From contig OV121088.1 in NCBI GenBank assembly GCA_921293015.1, positions 23,845,645 through 23,909,644 on the forward strand: a stretch of DNA of 64,000 nucleotides, written 5' to 3'. Origin of the DNA: Phorcus lineatus (lineage: Eukaryota > Mollusca > Gastropoda > Trochida > Trochidae). The notes beneath the pieces are model-generated. The model was not told where the DNA came from. It saw nothing but the letters and a program-made list of their open reading frames with translations, and searched no databases. Made by a program: the position numbers and the translations under genes. Positions 1 to 9,115 of the stretch are shown here, in pieces (position 1 is the stretch's first letter; each line of letters begins with the position of its first letter).

Positions 1-1454
1 TAACAAAATTTGGTGATGGTAGCAGTATTGACAAAAACATCTGTGACAGTGGTCTAAATCGCGTAGAAAATTTTAAGTAAGGCATATATAGAGACATGCA
101 ACTGTGCATTCAAAGCCTCTTTATTTGCTGAACCAATGCAATAGTAAAAAAGTTTGTATAGCAAAAACATTTGGCAGAAACTAATCTTTATAGTTCATAA
201 TCTAACCTTGGTACAGCCAATTTTTTGAATTCTCACATATAAAAGATTGCTTCAAAGTTAAAATTTTCAGTGAACAAAAAAATTAATATTTGTGATTTAC
301 TTATTTGTTAGTTTTCTACACACTAAAAGTACAAAAACAAATAAAAACATTGTTAAAATTGAAAATATATATGCCTGGACCAAAAAATTGGACCCTTCAG
401 GATTTTGACTCGTATGTGTTCTTGGTAGACTGGCTAACAATGATAACTTTTTTAAAGGTATAGACTGTGTCCACAATAGAAGTGAAACTCATCATTATCG
501 ACATGGGCTAATAAACCTTCCCGCTAACAAAACATGCTACTGCAAACAGCCCAGGTATATCTAATGATGAGTCCCATTTCTAGTATGGATACAGTCTTTC
601 TTTAAAGTGCATTCCATTTGGTCTTATACAGTTTACAATCTTAATTTGTCTAAAACCACATGATTTCACTTACACTGCAAGTTGGAGACGATGGACAACT
701 GTAAAGATAAAAAAATAAAAAATCAAAACATATTTCACCAAGTCTTGAAAGCTCAATACATGTTTAGGGCTGAACAAAGATCTAGTCAGGTACTCAACTT
801 AATATCATTTTTACTTATAGGTGTGGACATATAGGTAATTAAAAATGTTCTCATTAATGAACTACAATGAACATGTATTCTTTGAATTTATCATGTATAA
901 AAGATTTCCCTGCTCGTGTCTGCAGTAGAGGTTTAAGTCAGAAAACAAAACTGTTTAAGATTCATTGAAGATTTAGTTTACTTTCAGATTTACATTCTGT
1001 TATGAAAAGATATACTCATTTAATATCAAATATGATAACAATGAATTCCTTTACAACAAGCAACATATGTAGAGGACATGAGATAAAGCCGAAATCATTT
1101 ACAAATATTTTTGTTATCTTTGTATTTGCATAATATGTTTGACTTTCTTTCTCTGAAGGAGTCATTTGTCCACATGAAGAATGACTGTTATTATTCTTAT
1201 GTGTGGATGATATAAACTGCAATAAAGGTGGAATATTTAGATGGTCAGATGATCTTACGGTATGGCCCATTGTCCGTCGTCCATTATCTGTGGTCTTTCT
1301 TCTGTCTTCTCTCGTCTGTTGTCAGTCGTCAACTTTTAATATTTTTCACTTCTCCTAAGACACCGCTACACCTACAGCTGAAATGTTTTGACAATGTACC
1401 TTGGACTTTAGTGATACGAATTTGTACATATGAGACTGACCCCCCTTCAAATAA
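1..1454. other. Upstream non-coding DNA
   Basis: AT-rich; no exon, tRNA or repeat recognised. I looked specifically for a + strand exon encoding a GxGxxG flavin motif and found none. Probably intron of the polyamine oxidase gene. Confidence 0.5.
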
Positions 1455-1775
1455 ATATTTAAATATTTTATTGCCTTACAGCCAAAAGATACCCTTCCGA
1501 AGCATCCCCGCAGGGCCAATTATCTTGTGGCAATATTGCTGAAGGGTCTCCACAAGAAGGACTGGGTAGCTAATACATTGCCGGAACACCTTTATAAATA
1601 TTTTATTGCTTTATAGCCTGAAGATACCCTTCTGCACCATCTCCACAAACCCTTCCGCTAGCGGCAATGGTAAAATTTTGCTTAAAAATCTTGAAAAGGT
1701 GGTGCGGAGGTGGTGTGGAGATGGTGCGGCAATGCTTCCACAACATCTTTTTATGATTTTTTTTATAGGGGAGGG
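1455..1775 (-). repeat. 'TTCCGCA' dispersed repeat family, copy 1
   Basis: Contains two subrepeats beginning ATTTTATTGCYTTAYAGCC at about 1465 and 1600, offset 135 bp. Motifs include CCCTTCCG, CTCCACAA, CCGCTAGCGGCAATGG and terminal TATAGGGG. In reverse complement it matches 29062-29440, including the outer CCCCTATAAAAAAAAT end. Lies in an intron of, or upstream of, the polyamine oxidase gene. Confidence 0.7.
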
Positions 1776-2078
1776 AACGAGTCTATGGTTTGATTTTAAT
1801 CAGATTGCTTGTGAGAGAGTCATGTAAAATGAAACGAGGATGGATTCCTTTAATTCCCAATGCTATGAAGAAAAAGAGTAACTTGGGCAAGCATCTGCAT
1901 TGCCTATCACATGGATCATTTCTACTTTTTAAAATTTTGTCCTCTCTCAGATTTAGCTTTCATTTATGTACAGATCAATTAAAATCTTTTCAAAAACTGA
2001 CCAAAAGAAGTGATTAGTTAAATTAAGTTGAGAATATGTCAATTTACCATTGATATTGTTTCTAAAAAAAAATTTCAG

Positions 2079-3127
2079 GAGAGAACTCTGTATTAGACCT
2101 CGGAGCTCAATGGATCCATGGTGAAAAGGGAAACTGTGTGTATAAATTTGCCAAGAAGCACAACCTGTTGACTAAATCAATTAAAGTTGGTTCTTCAGGC
2201 CAGGGAAGAAGTCTTGAGTATGAAGATGCTAATTTCTTCACTTCCCAAGGTGAAACAGTGCGGAGAGAGGTCATCAATGAGATGCTTGACAGCTTGATGC
2301 ACATATACAAAGAAGCTGAAGTATTCTTCAGCAGTGAGAGTGGGGAAGACAGTGATAGTGATAAAGACAGCATCAGTGAAGAGGATGAAGTAGAATCACA
2401 CTTTAATGCTCGGGAGATTTTTCCAGTTGGTCATACACCAAAATCATTTGGTGAATTCTTTGATGAATGCTTCCAGCAGGTGTTGAGGAAGACAGCTGAT
2501 GGTGACTCCTTTTCTCTTAAGAAAGCATTTGCTACTTGGGAGGAACAATGGCAGGGAGCCGACAATGCTTGTTCTTCTATGCACCATATTGGACTCAAAG
2601 GTTGGGGGAAGTATTATGACTGCCCTGGAGATGAACATGTGGAACTTAAGGGAGGTTTCAAGAGTATAATTGATATCATCGCAAAAGACATTCCTCCTGA
2701 ATCTATTGTCCTATCAAAACCTGTTCAGACTGTTCATTGGCCTTCTTCCTTAGAAGTTATTACCAAGATGTCCCCTGATGCAAAAGACTACTCTGAAAAC
2801 TCAGGAGATTCAGGACCTCAGGACTCATCATCAAATAACTGCAGAACTTACGTGAAATGTGAAGACGGAAGTGAGTTTGAAGCTGACTACATCATCATGA
2901 CACCCTCCCTAGGCTATCTGAAGGAAAATGCAGACGCTCTGTTCAACCCATGTCTCCCTGACGCCAAGAGGGTGGCACTAAGGACCATGGAATTTGGCAC
3001 CATGAACAAAATATTTCTGGAGTGGGAAAATGTGTTCTGGAAAGAGGGCTGTACAGGATTCCAGTTCCTGTGGTTGGAAGATGCTCCTGTCACTGTAACC
3101 AGCGATACATGCAGACTTAAGACACAG
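2079..3127 (+). CDS. Polyamine oxidase exon A (large exon: flavin motif, substrate domain, active-site lysine)
   Basis: The acceptor is a T/A-rich tract ending TTTCAG at 2078 and the donor is CAG|GTAGGG at 3127/3128. The exon opens in phase 1: its first two bases complete a glycine codon begun upstream. It carries LDLGAQWIHG (about 2093-2122) and the conserved lysine codon at 3008-3010. An unusually acidic, serine-rich run (ESGEDSDSDKD and EEDEVES, about 2338-2398) lies in the substrate-binding domain. A second hydrophilic stretch precedes the CEDG motif, where vertebrate SMOX also has a variable insert. Confidence 0.93.
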
Positions 3128-5566
3128 GTAGGGTGCAGTACAAACGGAATGTGACTCAAATTTTATGTTGATTTCTCCTGGATAAGTGGTATATAACAGT
3201 TTAGATTGTTTGGTGCAATGGGCTCCTGAAACATAAGTCAATCATATACTCAACTTTTATTGATCAACTTCAAGGCACTCCACAATCGGTAAACCATGTT
3301 TATAATGGTATAACTGTTTTAATTTTTTTTTTAAAATGAAATAATTTTGTATATATAGATTTAAAAAACTCTTCTCCTTAACGTGATATATTGTTTTACA
3401 GATCTCAAAGTAACTTAAAGATCTTAACAAAGCAATTGGCAATTTACAACACTTTTGGGACAAAAAGGTGTATTTTTAGCTCATCAAGCCAAACTCCATC
3501 AGTCTACCTGTCTCTAAACTGAATTATACCTTAACCACAAAAATCCTAGGTACTGAAATGAAGTAGTTTCTTCCAGAAAGGAAGTCCGTGGTATCAGAAT
3601 CTGATTGGGTTTGAGGCAGTGGTCAATCAGCCTAAAATGCTCCACACCTTTGTCAGCGGGGACAGTGCCACCATCTTGGAAACTGTCAGTGATGAAGAGG
3701 TCATTGCAGTCTGCTGGGAAATTTTAACGACTTTCACAAAGATGGAAATTCCAAAGCCAAAGAGGATGTTTAGGTAACTGCTGCATCAATTTGTTCCCCC
3801 TTTGTAAATATATGATTTTTGCATAAGTTTGCATAATGATATTAATGAAAAAAAAGGTGCCTTCCATCATTGACATTGTCATAATGGTTGTCGTCATCCA
3901 TCTATCCACCCATTGATCCAGGCATCTATCTGTAAAGAATGTCATGGTCACCCCTCTCAATGTGAGGTTTCATCTTGCTTTCTTCAGGACAAAAGGTTAT
4001 TTGAAAATGGCTAGCAAACTTTTGACCTCAGATGTTAGAGTTAAACAACAGGATATTCATTTGGAGAATAGCTTCACAATGTCATATTGGTATTCAGGTT
4101 AGCCATCACTAGTTGTTATGCAAGAAAGTTTCAGAAAACTCTTTGTATGTAATCTTGTTTGTACACGTACAGAAGTTCATGGTACAGCAACCCGTACGTG
4201 CGAGGCTCCTACTCCAGACTGGGCAGAGACACTCCGCTGGAGGACCACGAGACTCTCATGGAACCACTTCCCGACCACAAGGTACTTACATCTGTCATAC
4301 TTACTTAGTGTAAGACTACTTTCTTGTCTTCTGAATGTGACTATTTGATGAAATATCTGAAACACACATCCTTTGAATATCATTTCATATGAAGGAATTG
4401 GATAAGATGTATATCAACTCCGTTTGGATGAAACAATTTTACTGTTCAAGAGGTCCTTTTTTTGATATTCTTAAGTTCTCATGCTAACAAGTTGAGAAGT
4501 ACATGTAGTGCATATGCACTAGGGACAATGTTTCACTTTAATATAATGCATTTCTTTTACTCAGACATTGTTTGTTTAACATTAATGATGAAATGGCGAA
4601 TGCTCAGGTGTAGAAAAGGAATCATTCATAAAATATCACACATGTGCCATAAAAGAGATGAAAATGTATTGGTGTAGAAAAGGAAATATCCATAAAATGT
4701 CACGTACAGAGGAAATGTTTAAGTGGAGAAAAGGGAATTTTTTATCAAATATCAAGATTCACAATAGATATAAGAAATATTCAATAGGAAAAGTTTAGGT
4801 GAAGAAAACAACAGCTACAAAATGTAACAGATTTGCCTTTAAACTGAGCAAAAGTTTGGGTGAAGAATGGGAAACATTCATAAAATATCCCAGATTTGTC
4901 AGGAAGCCTAGGAAATGTTTCAGGTGTATCAAACACGAGTGATTTATAATGCAATATTTAGTTTAAAGAGCCATTCTGTGACTATTTGACGCACACAACT
5001 GTCCGGTTTTCGATCATAATCGCGACGTTCTACCTTCATATTGTCACTAAAAAACCCAATAAGTTTTAAAATGTGTCTTTTTCGTAACAGTCGATACTTC
5101 ACGATCAAATGACACCATTGATTAAGTTTAGCATATTTGACTCCAACAACTCACGGAGTGGCTCTTTAAAATTTTCCATTTGTAGTTACAAAAGGTCCAC
5201 AACATTATTTTCCTTTTTCTAAAAAAAACATCTCATCATACTGTACTTTCTTTTGAAAAGATTGACATCTTGAACATAATTCAACAGACACGATCCCACA
5301 GAATATTTATTCAATAAGTCTTTTCATACTTTCAAAGTTTCTGGTCAAATTTTAACCTTGGGTAACTGAACAACTTCTTTTCTTGGTTAAGTTTCTTTAA
5401 CAGTTGATGCATGTGATATAGATTTTAATTTTTCATTACCCAGACTCCAGTTCTCCAGTTTGCAGGGGAAGTGTACAGCAGACATCACTTCACTACGACA
5501 CACGGAGCTATGGAGACTGGCAGACTGGCAGCTGATAGCATACTCAAACATATCAAGAAGGATTAA
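2079..5566 (+). CDS. Spermine/polyamine oxidase-like flavin amine oxidase, four 3' exons (5' incomplete)
   Basis: FAD-dependent amine oxidase of the SMOX/PAOX family, which oxidises spermine or acetylated polyamines to smaller amines, an aminoaldehyde and hydrogen peroxide. Exons are 2079-3127, 3577-3773, 4173-4281 and 5444-5566; phases match at every junction and they sum to about 492 codons. Visible family motifs in order: the LDLGAQWIHG flavin-binding motif near the start, CEDG-x-EFEADYII and PSLGYLK of the second FAD segment, GTMNKIFLE with the lysine matching the active-site lysine of SMOX, SNPYVRGSYS, and the C-terminal FAGE...TTHGAMETGRLAADSI. The N-terminal GxGxxG dinucleotide fold (about 50-60 residues) is missing, and I find no exon for it in 1-2078, so it probably lies upstream of the window. 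The C-terminus is not a PTS1 signal, which favours a SMOX-like cytosolic/nuclear enzyme over a peroxisomal PAOX; this is inference. The family call is firm, the substrate is not. Confidence 0.93.
3577..3773 (+). CDS. Polyamine oxidase exon B
   Basis: Acceptor TTCTTCCAG at 3576; donor AG|GTAACTG at 3773/3774. It enters in phase 0 and leaves with two bases of an arginine codon. It encodes WYQNLIGFEAV, then HTFVSGDSATILETVSDEEV and ending IPKPKRMF. This corresponds to the SMOX segment that runs from the WY/WF-x-x-L-x-GF motif to the IPKP-R motif. Confidence 0.9.
4173..4281 (+). CDS. Polyamine oxidase exon C
   Basis: Acceptor GTACACGTACAG at 4172; donor AAG|GTACTT at 4281/4282. The first base completes the split arginine codon, followed by SSWYSNPYVRGSYSRLG. 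This aligns with the SAWGSNPYFRGSYS block diagnostic of animal polyamine oxidases, and the exon ends in phase 0 with a MEPLPDHK-type segment. It was too short and too frame-shifted to stand out as an ORF by itself. Confidence 0.88.
4600..4935. repeat. Degenerate ~50-76 bp tandem repeat in last intron of the polyamine oxidase gene
   Basis: The phrase 'GGTGTAGAAAAGGAAA..ATTCATAAAATATCACA.ATTTGCC' recurs in drifted form at about 4606, 4669, 4720, 4796, 4857 and 4921. Spacing is irregular (51-76 bp). It is an old minisatellite-like array with no coding content. Confidence 0.6.
4967..5165. mobile_element. MITE with TTAA target-site duplication (family 1, complete copy)
   Basis: A 199-bp element bounded by TTAA at 4963-4966 and 5166-5169. 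Terminal inverted repeats read AGAGCCAYTCYGTGA at both ends (2 mismatches in 15). TTAA duplication is typical of piggyBac-type transposition. No ORF. A second copy in opposite orientation lies at 38606. Confidence 0.8.
5444..5566 (+). CDS. Polyamine oxidase terminal exon D
   Basis: Acceptor TTCATTACCCAG at 5443, phase 0. It encodes TPVLQFAGEVYSRHHF then TTTHGAMETGRLAADSI, the C-terminal FAD-contacting block (FAGEAT...STTHGA...SG in vertebrate SMOX). It stops at TAA 5564-5566 after a lysine-rich tail. The usual GEAT is GEVY here. The preceding intron of about 1.16 kb contains a MITE and a degenerate tandem array. Confidence 0.9.
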   Translation, partial: TPVLQFAGEVYSRHHFTTTHGAMETGRLAADSILKHIKKD

Positions 5567-5594
5567 TTCAAAATGAAACATGAATTTGTAGTAA

Positions 5595-5600
5595 AATAAA
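5595..5600 (+). terminator. Poly(A) signal of the polyamine oxidase gene
   Basis: Canonical AATAAA 29 bases after the TAA stop, followed within about 15 bases by a T-rich tract (5610-5622) suitable as a downstream element. This implies a very short 3' UTR. Confidence 0.6.
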
Positions 5601-5622
5601 ATTCAAATTTATTATTTTTTTT

Positions 5623-6793
5623 AATGTTATTCACAAATATTTCCTTATAGGCCTAAGTGTCCTTATATTTGGAATGAAGTGACAATCAAAATCTGTGATA
5701 TTGTTCTTTATTTTATATCTATCAATGATATTTAGTGTTTTGAAAATGTGATAGAGATTAGCTAGCACCCATATTGCTGCCCAGTTTGTGAAACCTTTTC
5801 AGTCATGTCAGCCAGGTCTGAAGTCCATATCAATATCAGCCTGAGGGACTTTAGCTTAGAGTTATCTCCCTTTGTATGGTAAATTTTTTTAGCCATTGTG
5901 TAGCCAGAGTATTTCTGTTTCATCTACAAATATCATGTTGATAACTTTTTGAATTTATTTAGTTTAAATATAAAAATTCAAACATTCTACTTATTGGTAA
6001 TTAATATATGCATGCCTGGTGCTGCTCACATTTTTTCTACCGGTAACTTTGAAAATTTTATTTGTAAAAAGAAATGTTCAAATAAAAACAACATATTCTT
6101 AAAATTTCCCTAGATTATGTTGGTCAGGAAAGTGTGACATATGATGAAAAGATTACAACATGTAATTTTTCAAATCATACTCATATCAACTCTCTGACCT
6201 GTGGCCTTTTTTCGGCTGTTATCAGCCATAATAAGAAAAGTGACATAATATAACATCGTTTTTTTAGATGTATTAAATTTTTTTTGAAAATTATCATGTC
6301 AAAATCTTTTTCAAGAAACTTTCTCATTGTAGATTCATATGCAATCTACATGGATGGGAAGTATAAATGTATATTTTGATGACTTAATTATTATCATTTG
6401 ATGATGCCTTGATTATAACTTTGAAGATAACAAGTTTTTAGCAACTTTTTTAAATGAAATTAATCTAGTATTATTTGTCATCATAAAGGTGTGACATTTC
6501 CAATATGTATTCAAGAAAGTAATAATCAATGGCTTTACATTTTTTATTCTACTTGTTTGATGAAAATATATTTAATCTATAACATAACATTAGACAATCA
6601 TCGTTCATAGAGTAGTTGGTTCCATTTGGTTTTAGAGAGTGGAAATCCTTTAAACATACTCATTATGATAACCTAAAACGGCTCATAAGATTACAACTTG
6701 AAAACCCTAAAACCCGTAAGGGGCAACACCTTTAAAACTTCTTGCCTTTGTTTCCTTGACCAGTTTGGACAATGACTTGTTAATCAAAATCCT
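5623..6793. other. Intergenic DNA after the polyamine oxidase gene
   Basis: AT-rich sequence with no gene. From about 6650 it grades into the short hairpin and foldback element. Confidence 0.5.
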
Positions 6794-6845
6794 GTTGCAC
6801 AAAACGCTAAAATAACCTTTAGTCTCTAAGGTAGTTTAGTGCAAC
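6794..6845. repeat. Short hairpin, imperfect
   Basis: GTTGCAC...CTAA..AACCTTTAG pairs with CTAAGGTAGTTTAGTGCAAC across a 3-nt loop. It looks like the remnant of a foldback element; a further GGTTAACCTTAG follows. Confidence 0.55.
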
Positions 6846-6964
6846 ATTAATGGTTAACCTTAGTGTTTAATTGTTCTGTTCAACGACCCTGATGAAACAA
6901 TCTAACCCTTCTTATGGCCAGACCCAAAAATGCTCCTCAATGCTACTTAAAACTCTTTGCATTC

Positions 6965-7335
6965 TGATAATTCATCCTGCTTCATCAGCGTACTTGAATC
7001 CGCTGATCAAGCTCCTAGCTTCCATATACCCTGATCTCTTTCGAGGAAAATCCCTCGTATGGCTCGTACGGCTTGATATTCGTGGCTGTGTGCATCTGTT
7101 ATTGTTAAAGCCAATGAAATATGTCGTTATCCAAGGAGCTTGAAGCTACTTTTTTGAACTTAACGGAATTTCCCATCTGGGTAGTGCTGCTGTTGCTGGA
7201 TGCGAGTTGTCTCATTTGCTGGTTAAATAGCTAGCGATACAAGGCTTTTGGCCTAAAAGGATATCAGGGTATATGGAAGGAGCTCGATCAGCGGATTTAA
7301 TCACGCTGATGTGGCAGGATGTGATAATTAAGCCT
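6965..7335. mobile_element. Foldback/MITE element with ~75-bp terminal inverted repeats
   Basis: The left arm (about 6965-7037) includes ATCCGCTGATCAAGCTCCT and TTCCATATACCCTGAT. The right arm (about 7259-7335) is its reverse complement with a few mismatches and small indels. The ~220-bp middle has no recognisable ORF. No target-site duplication could be fixed. Confidence 0.75.
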
Positions 7336-7339
7336 CAGG

Positions 7340-8054
7340 AGCTACAGAGCTCTCTTTTCTCGTTTATCATTTCTTGTCTGCTTTAAACATCCTGGGATGT
7401 CTCTGATTAAGATGATGTTTCACTTGTATGTTATTTCAACTTATTTCCTTGTTAGTTATAATTGTCAAGTTCTGATAAACCAAAGAAGCATACTGTGTGG
7501 TGATTTGGTATACTATGGTATATACTTTTATAAACTTATTTTTTATAGGTATATATCAAGCATTACTTTTTCTGCAATTCTCTTTTTCTTCAACTTGGTA
7601 AAGTTGTTCATGTAGAATAATACTGATGTACTGTACAGAAACTGTTCATTAAGATTGAAGTTTCAAGATATTGTGTATAAGGCATTAAACAGATTAAGAG
7701 AAGAGTTTTGGAAAGGACTTCTTTTCATGAACAAATTGAAACAATCTTTCCTTAACTTTACATATGATTTCATTTTCTGGAAACGCCATTTCTTCGTCAC
7801 AAAGTCATGTCCTCTTACAAAGCCACTGTTGCAATGGTGGCAATTCTCTTGTATGAACAACAGAGACCCTGGTGGTTTGCCATCATATTTAAAAGTTCAA
7901 GTAGTTTGATTTCCCACCAAGCATCTGTCTCGTAAAACTAAAATGTAGTCATTGAAAAATGTGCATACAACAATTTCAGTCATCAAATGAAGAATAACCA
8001 TGAAAACAATTTTTGACAAGGTAAGAAAGTTCACCAAGTGTTTTTGTAAATGGT
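7340..8054. other. Intergenic DNA
   Basis: Contains overlapping ORFs of 60-85 codons on both strands (7397-7909) with no recognisable motif, as expected by chance. Nothing else seen. Confidence 0.45.
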
Positions 8055-8365
8055 GGATAGGTGAAGGTGATTTTGGATTTAAAGCTGCTTTCAAGAGTAT
8101 TTCACTTATATCACAGCTGCTAGTATTATTGCAGGGAGAAAGCTAGCAACACAATGGTTATGCATTGCGGTGAAACCTATGAGCATAGACTAGAACTAGC
8201 AAACCATGGGTGGTACTGCACTGAAATTCAGTGTACCTTGCACCCAAACCTTACTACGTGTAGAACAGTTTTCTACTGCAGACAAAGTTGCCGAGTCCCT
8301 GGCGGGATTCAAACCCCAGACCTTTTGATTTGAAGCACACTAACCTCTAGGTTTTCCTGTCTATT
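8055..8365 (-). mobile_element. tRNA-derived SINE (family A), copy 1, diverged
   Basis: Reading the minus strand, a tRNA-like head (box-B remnant GGTTTGAATCC) at about 8300-8365 leads into a body with CTGCAGTAGAAAACTG. This is followed by a conserved core around TTTCACTTATATCACAGCTGC (8098-8118). That core, with TTTAAMGCYGCTTTCAAGA, resembles the 'Nin-type' core of molluscan SINEs. The GTGA-rich tail is eroded. Confidence 0.75.
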
Positions 8366-8620
8366 AATGAAAGTGGTATTATGAGTCAACTCGGATTGCG
8401 TAGAAAGATGGATACAGGAGGTCATCTGAGGAGTAAAAGCTATAAAAAAACATTTTTTTGAGGAAAAAACAACAAAGCAATTTATACTGATGAAGATTTT
8501 ATTGCATTCTGACTGGATCTAGCTAAATAGCCATTGTACTAGTACAAACACAAAGGTGACAGGCACTCAATCAAGTTGGACACTGTGACACATCGACATG
8601 TGAGATGGAACATTCACCTG

Positions 8621-8655
8621 TATAAAGTGTGGGGCGGTGGGCGTGGCAGCATTGA
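8621..8655 (+). promoter_or_regulatory. TATA plus GC-box cluster of uncertain role
   Basis: TATAAA at 8621-8626 is followed by GGGGCGGTGGGCGTGGC (8631-8647), an Sp/KLF-type GC box rare in this AT-rich window. No convincing exon starts downstream; the nearest ATG opens only about 12 codons. Confidence 0.25.
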
Positions 8656-8934
8656 AAAGTGGGTGTGGTCTCATGCAGGGGCGTCTGTCAACAGTGGTCA
8701 GGCACCAGCTTTAATAAACGGCAGCCTAGATCAAATTGGCAAGCAGGTTAAGTTTTAAGCGTTAGTGTTTATTTGACACTTTTAGAAGTTTTCAAGATGA
8801 AAAATAAGGACTATTTTAATTGATACAGAAAAAAGTTGTGTTTCCAAAAAAATAGTCTTCTTTTTTCATATTGTGTCTCAAAATTGTATTGACCTCCAAT
8901 GATTTCTTGACCTTATGAAAATAAAGATGGTTAA

Positions 8935-9115
8935 AGGTTAAATGTTGCCAAAATGTAGGACTTGATTAAAGTGTGGCTAATTAAGTTGAATATTTGCCAT
9001 ATGAAGGAGTGCACTTAAATTGCTTCCAAAATGGGTGTTGCTCATTAAGCTGAAAATTTCCAAAATGTAGAAGTATGATTAAGTATCTTCAAAATGGATG
9101 CCCCATAGTTTTAGA
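8935..9115. repeat. Degenerate ~55-60 bp tandem repeat, about three units
   Basis: The phrase GCCAAAATGTAGGACTTGATTAA recurs as CCAAAATGGGTG...CTCATTAAGCTGAA and TCCAAAATGTAGAAG...GATTAAG. It is heavily drifted. Confidence 0.5.
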
